Below, in pieces: positions 25,001-32,671 of a stretch of DNA of 64,000 nt. The DNA is taken from assembly GCA_023630585.1 (NCBI GenBank), contig CM042551.1, forward strand, positions 5,296,001 through 5,360,000, read 5' to 3'. The position numbers were made by a program, and so were the translations under genes. Below the pieces are notes generated by a model, which was given only the letters and a program-made list of their open reading frames with translations, did not search any database and had not been told where the DNA came from. How positions within the stretch are numbered: position 1 is the first letter of the stretch; every line of letters starts with the position of its first letter. Origin of the DNA: Cranoglanis bouderius. Lineage: Eukaryota; Chordata; Actinopteri; Siluriformes; Cranoglanididae.

Positions 25001-28000
25001 ACAAATGTTTTTTTTTTGTGGAACTGAGGACTACAGCACCACCAGTGGTTGTAGGAAAAATAACCAGAATGGACTGAAGAAGTGAGAATCGAGGCCTTGG
25101 CTGATTTCTTTCTAGCCCAGGCTGTATATTCATGCAGCCTATCAGTGACAATCGTGTCAGGCTGATATTTTTCAGACACATCCCTAACACGTCACATGCA
25201 TCGAGGTGCATGTAAAATGCATTCATGTGTGTAATGAATGTGAATGAGGTGGATTATTTACCTTATATTTACTTCATTTACCTTGTTTACTTTATCTTAT
25301 AAAGGGTGTAACAGGTGATCTTGGAGTACTTCTAGACACATTCATGGGATTGAAAGTTATCCAACCAGAATCTGATGGTTGCATTGTGATAATAAACTGA
25401 GCTTTATTGGTGCTTCCATGGACCTAATGGCTGTGTGCAAGGAAACAAGAAAGCACTATCGGTAGCATTCATTTTTATCTAGATATAGCTGGCAAATATT
25501 CCATCAAGATACAACAAGCAATTCAGTTTATTACACAGTGAATATATTCTATGGAAAGGACTCTAAGGTGTGTACCCAGTGTTCCTGGAATAGGCTCCGA
25601 ATCCACAGCAACCCTAATCATGTTAAAGCAGTTACTAATTTTTTCCACAAAATGCTTTTGGAAGAGAAATTGTTGTCAAGCCGACAAAGACGACAGAACC
25701 GTTAGTCTAGTGCACAAAACATGTTTTGTGTTCATTATGGACTATGGGCACGAATTAGAAATCACAAGTATGCAGCTGCCTGAATGTTTTTAAGTGTACT
25801 TTTATAATAGTTTGCCTCACATCATTCTTATCAAGGCTTCAGTAAGACCTTATGATTTAATGCATTGCTGAAACCTAATAGCTTCACTGTCAAGATATTG
25901 AAAAATATTAGATTTAACGCTCACATCTAATATCATTACCAGCCATCACTGCAACAGGATTCTTTGGTTTGAAGGAGTAAGTGACCTTTGAAATATTTGA
26001 CCACCAAGCAAAAATGTCATAATATGAGACACCAGACTGGCCATCCTTACAGACATTCGCTGCTGATCGAGTCCAAACAAAAAACTTGCACTATGTTATA
26101 AGTGCTGTCTGTGGCAGCACAGCTTCCGCTGCTTCAGCAGAACTCGAACTCCATCAAGCCACCCAAAAGTCTTCAATTAATGAACAGCACTGAGTTTAAA
26201 TCAAACTGAAATGTACATATGTGTAGTTAGGAATGAAAGATGATGACCTGGAATTAGATTTATGCAAACTGCACCCATACAATTAGAATTATGCAAATCC
26301 AAGTTAGCACAATTAGAATTATGCAGATTACCGCATGTAATTAGTGCTTACTCGGGTTTTTTTTCTAATCAGCCATTTAGCTTGGATATTACGTCCAGGT
26401 TTCTTTTAATGACCAATCAAACTTTTTCATAAAGCAATTACAGACGTATACAAACACAAACACTGAGTCATCGTAGCTCAGCTAATCGCTTCAGAACTGG
26501 CTTTCCGAAACCTGCACTGGCATGTGACAAATTGTGTTGCTGTATTTTTATCACAAACGCCATGTGCGTACAGATCATCTGAGAAAAGGTAATTTGTCCT
26601 CACTCAGGCATAAATAAGCTTGTTTTATCAGAAACAGTCGATGATTCTGGATGCAGGAGCTGCATACCTTTCGAGTCATTTAATCTAATTTGGATATTTC
26701 ATTGTTTAACCCTGTCAGACCTGCCATCATGCTCGCAGGTTGTCTTCGGAGCATGACAGCTTCCTGATTCTTTCAGTGAGACAGTTGCAGGTATCTGTGT
26801 AACTAACCATATGGTCATCATTTTCTATTGTCTTTAACAATCTGAAGGAACGCAAGGAAACCATTACATGCTTCTGTTGGGTTGGAAATGGTTATTAACA
26901 GTAGCTTATAAAGGGTGTAACAGGTGATCTTGGAGTACTTCTAGACCCATTCATGGAATTGAAAGGTATCCAACCAGAATCTGATGGTTGCTTTGTGATA
27001 ATAAATTGAGCTTTATTGGTGCTTCCATGGACCTAATGGCTGTGTGCGAGGAAACAAGAAAGCACTATCGGTAGCATTCGTTTTTATCTAGATATAACTG
27101 GCAAATATTCCGTCAAGATACAACAAACCATTCAGTTTATTACTCAGCGAATATACTGTATTCCCTGCAAAGGTCTCAAGGGTGTGGACCCAGTGTTCCT
27201 GGAATAGGTTTCAGATCCACAGCAACCCTACTCATGTTAAAGCAGTTACTGAAGATGACTGAATGAATGAGTTACTATATTCTTAGTATTATAAACCATT
27301 AGATTCATTAGATAACATTCGTTCAGAGACAGGAAGTAAGTGCATAAACTCTTTGCTAAGGGCAAACCCAAAATCATCGTCATAATCCATAGCATCGATC
27401 AAATCACTGGTAGGCAGCATCAAATAAGGATAATCTATAATCACTAATGAGAAAACAAGAATATGGTCAAATTCGGAAGACGTGAAAGATGAGAAATTGT
27501 AACACACATAAACGATGAACAAAATGCAACGAACAAAAAAGACACAGGAAGGTATAAATAGACAAATTTCTCTCATGCAAAAGGCAGGGGAGGAGACAAA
27601 ACACATCACAATAAAAGTATATGCCGTGCATGTCATGCTGGGACAAGCACTCTAGAACCATATAACTTTATATGTTTATATGTTAAACATTTGTCAAATT
27701 TGGACATTTACTACACATCTACTCAACTCAACTCAACTTAACTCACTTTTATTGTCACTACAACCTTTCACAGTGAAAATGAAGTGTGAAAAGCTTAGGT
27801 GCAAGTTCCAGGCATTGCAGTTGTACATGTAGCACAGTAAGTACATTGAACATGGTAGCAGAGTACAGATAACAGCAGACTATACAATTATGGAATGTAC
27901 ATAAATAACAACGTAAGAATAATGCTCTGAATACACAAGGTAGAATATACAAATGTACAATAGCATACACAGTAAACAGCACTCATTATGCAAATACAAT

Positions 28001-29198
28001 ACAGACATATAATAAAGTGATATCGTATACATGGTATACGAAGCGTGCAGTGGTATGTGGTCTACTGTATATAGTTCTGAAAACTACAGGCTTCCCTGAA
28101 CTGAAATGTGTTTCTCTTTTGCAAATAAAGTTCTAGCATTTTAAACTCATTTTAAATAGTGAAAAGGGAGAACTGCAGTGCCGAAACATCACAGACATTT
28201 TGACAGCCGGAATCTGATTACAAACTGAATTGACTTGACTTATGTCCATTTCACTTCGGCATATAACTATCAAAGCCTGACATTTCTTGTAGTTGAGGTG
28301 TCTAAGTATAATATAGACAGAAAAACACAATTTTGTCCAAAATTTTTATGATTTTTTAAAAGCTTTTTTTGTTTTTAATTTCTGCAAGGTCTCTTTCTGT
28401 TAGAGAGGGTTTTAAGTATAAAAATTTCAGGAAGCAATTTAACTGTTCAAAGAACCCTTGAGGAACTCTTTATATAACAGTGCGGGCCATTAAAGGAAAC
28501 ACAATATTCCTTTTTTTTTTTTCTTCCCTTTTTTTCCCCTCTTACCTTGCATATTACTTGCCGTTGTTTTGTACTGTATTTTGTTCACCCTTTTTATTTC
28601 ATTTTCCTTTAATTAAATTGTATTACTATTATTATTACATGCTTCTTATGTGTTGTGATGGATCTGTACAGAATCCTCAGGATCCCTGAAAGGTGCTTAT
28701 AAATAAAATGCTATTATTGTATATTTTATACATTAAAAATTTTGTAAATTTTATATCAGTATTCGTTCGCCATCTTTGTTCTTTGTTGGTGTACACTAGA
28801 GATTTAAGTGAATACAAATATGTTATTCGTAGTGAACAGATGTGTACTATTCAGATATTATTTAGATTTGTACTATTTAGATTTGCACTATTCAGGTTTT
28901 AATTTTATTCATTTATTTATTTTTTTTACCATTTCTAGTGGTAGAGGTCATGATTAATATGGATACGGATATTTGGAACACTAAACAGATATAGATAGTG
29001 GCATTATGTTACACCTGTAAACATGCACTATAGAGTGGTGATTTACACGTTTATTTGACCATTTGCCTCTGAGAGATAATAAGACAAGATAATAAGAGCC
29101 AATAAGTCTTACTAGTATAATCTTTTATAGTGTCCAGTATATGAGTGTTTATGAATGCTGTTAAAAATAGTAAGTGAAAAGCAGAAAGGGTTAACAGT

Positions 29199-29246
<48 letters not shown>

Positions 29247-29452
29247 GTTACAAATCCAGGCTGTGGAAAGCTGACAGGCGTGAGTAACCCCATCACCATC
29301 CGCGCCTCAGGCTCTAGGTTTGGTTCCTGGATGACGGACACCATGATTCCCAGCTCTGATAACAGGGTAAGAGAGACTAAGCCATCCTCCGTACTGCAAG
29401 TCACATGACTCTGAATCTCTGGACACAGGAGAGCACTTACATGCACGTGCGC

Positions 29453-29488
<36 letters not shown>

Positions 29489-32422
29489 CCACATACGCTG
29501 TTACTCACACACACTCACACACATAATGAGTCTCCCACAGAGTCTGAGTCATGGACACTGGAAAGCTGTTCTCCAGCATGGAGAGAGCTGAGTCACTGAT
29601 ACGTGGTCATCTCTCCTCCACTCCTCCTCTTCTCACACCATCTCTTCCTCCATCCCTCGCTTTTTTACACCCACTTCTTCCCTCGCTCTCTCCGTAGCCC
29701 CTCCTGTCCGAGCCTGATTAATCGCTCCATCACCGAGCTGGATATTAACAACTTGTTTAGCCTAAAGTTTGCCATAATTAGCAGCAGCTCCACCGCAGCC
29801 TGACACAGCACTTCACGAAGATGATGTAGTAAAGGTTTTTCCCTACCGGGTACTGCACATAACACACAGCCCAAAATAACTACTGCAGGGGAGACAAGAA
29901 CAAAGACGAGGGTAATAGATGAGGGGGGAATAAGAAGGAGAGAAGAGAAAAATAGGGCAGGAAAATAAAAAGGAGAGTGAGCAGAGGAACAAAGAGATAT
30001 TGTGTTAAAGACATAAAAGCTTGGCTAAATAGGAACTTTTTTTCTCCTAAATTAAGATTTAATAAATTAAATCCTGATGTTGGCTACTACTGTAAATCTG
30101 CCCAGAATCAAGATTGTGGCTTTTTTTTTTTTTTTTGGTGAAAGAAAAAGCTACACCAAGTTCTTTGTGTACCCTTATATACTGGTCTATCATCTCGAGT
30201 CGTTAAAATGTTATATTATAGTTAGGAAAAATATTCAAAATAAGAATAATCATACACATACTACATGCTATCCTAACATTGGAACTGGACTATCAGGACA
30301 TAAATCCATAGCCAGTGAGAAAAAAAAAGCTCTCTTCTGTCACCTATCAATCTAAGACTCTTAGTTAACTAACATTATTTATCATTTCATATCGGCTCAT
30401 AACACATTTCCTGGGTTTTGGTCACCACCAGGAGCGTTAGCTGGACTGTTAGTCATCCGGGGCTGAGCCCAGATTCTTCTCCATTATTATTATTTTTTTA
30501 AAACGTACTTCTAAATAGACCGTTTCCATGCATTTTTTTTTTCTTGCTTAAAAAATGTGAAAACTGGACCAAAAGTTGTATTTATCATAAAACCTGCCTC
30601 GGGTGTTATCACTGTTTGCAGGACCACCAGACAGATAAACTATAAAACGTTTTGGCTATCTAACACGAGACTATAGGCTAGTTTGGTGTCGCTAGCCAAG
30701 GGGAGGTACAACTAAGCTATCGTTGTATGGGTTTAGCTGTGTTATCTGTCCTTATGCTTTTCTCATATCATGTTCAAGTAACTTGGAACTCATATAGACA
30801 TACACACCTTGTTTTCCTGCTCAGCCTGAGAGGATGTTAAGTGTTTCAGTTTCAACCCCTTTACTGGCAAAAAACCGGCAAATATCCATTTTCCCCCTCA
30901 TACTAACTGACTGTGAGCTAGCGTTTGGCAGAATCGAGACCTGTCGGCCAATAAGAGACGAGTATTTCCACGTATTTTCCCGTAAACCCTGTGTGATTGG
31001 TCTCTCCTCCGTTCACGGAAGATACAAAATTACAACACCGCCGTCTTCTTTTACTGACGTTCAGTTACATAGTGACAAACCGCTCCAAGTGGAGAATTAT
31101 ACGAGGCTAAACAAAAAATCTCCAGGACTACTGCCACAAATGCCCAGGCCAGGTTACGCCCCTGGTCGCCACATCAAAAATCAAGATGTTGTATGTTTTT
31201 CAATTCATCTAACATGCTCGGTTTATCATGTTATTATGTTGCAAAATATTGGAAGGCATTTCGGTTTTGAAAGACAGCTTGAAATCTGTTTTTATGCAGA
31301 TAATCCCTATCCAGATATAATCTGGCATTCAAGATGCATGAAACAAGCAGGTGTAGAGAGGAGAAGAAATATAGGGAAATTATAGCATTGAACTACTCAC
31401 TCATGTATTAAAATTCATTCAGTCTTGATAGTCGCCTATCTGGTCCTTTATAATCAAGAATTTTCACATAACTGGACCTTTAGCTGGATGATATGATGGA
31501 TAATGTGAACCGCAAAGATCCCATGATCAGGTCTTTTGTCTCTGGATTTAATGACGGTATTACTCAAATGAAAACGCATTAGTCCTTGTATCAAATACAT
31601 TAATCACATTAGTCAACATATAAATCAAGGAGTTCTTGCTAATAGCAGTATCGATCTTACCGATCACACTTTCATCGAGTCCGTGGTGTCACCTGCCACA
31701 GCAAAGCTGAAGAGTAACAAACGGTCATCACCAGCTCAGACGGCCACGGATGAGACCGCAGGCCGACCTCAGTGCTTGATGCTTAATGCACTGTATACCT
31801 GTCATACCAGAAACACCTAGAAACGCCAGTACCAGTAGAAACGCCTAAAGACATACCTCTTTCTTAAATACCTACCCCTTGATAATTAGTGTTTTCTTCA
31901 AAAAAAAAAAAAACCCCTAACAGTTGCTCTCTTTTCAGCAGATTTGTGTTCAGTGCACTTCGTTGTAGTCGTACTAACCAGAAATGAAGTATTCACTGAT
32001 GGAGAATTTAAAGCACTCTTGTACGTCGCTCTGGATAAGGGCGTCTGCTAAATGCTGTAAATGTAAATGTAAATACCACACATCACTACACCATGCCCAG
32101 CCGTCTCGAACGTACATTTCCGCTGGCAGAACTGTGGAAATATGATCCCAACTCTCTGACTGGGAGATAAAAAAGGGGGATTAGAGGTGGAGAAGGGGGG
32201 AAAAGGAGCAACCAAGGGAAATGGAAAATAGAGAGATGAAAAGAGAGTGGGCGATTTCTCAGTGGGACCTCATTATAGTGTGAAGGACGAATACGAGCGG
32301 CAAACAGTAGCCGTATTTGTCTTCTTGCTCCAAACGCATTGTCATAGACAGAGTGAATATGAAAAGATGGAGATCTGGGCTGTGCAGTCTGTGGGACAGA
32401 GACTGTGTGTGCAGACTGTGTG

Positions 32423-32467
<45 letters not shown>

Positions 32468-32625
32468 GGATGCATGGAGCGTGAGGAAAAGAGCGATGCT
32501 AACAGGATTGATTTGCTGCTGTGAGCTGGTAAAGGTCATGGTGCAACAGCAGCAGTGGAGTGCAGGGCACAGGAATATACATACAGAGAGAGAGAAAGGA
32601 GATCTGTGGATGTGCCCCACCACAC

Positions 32626-32671
<46 letters not shown>

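Noticed and set aside
30834..31385. 183-codon open frame
   Set aside because: Mostly inside the hAT-type element and runs out of its right end; no recognisable domain.
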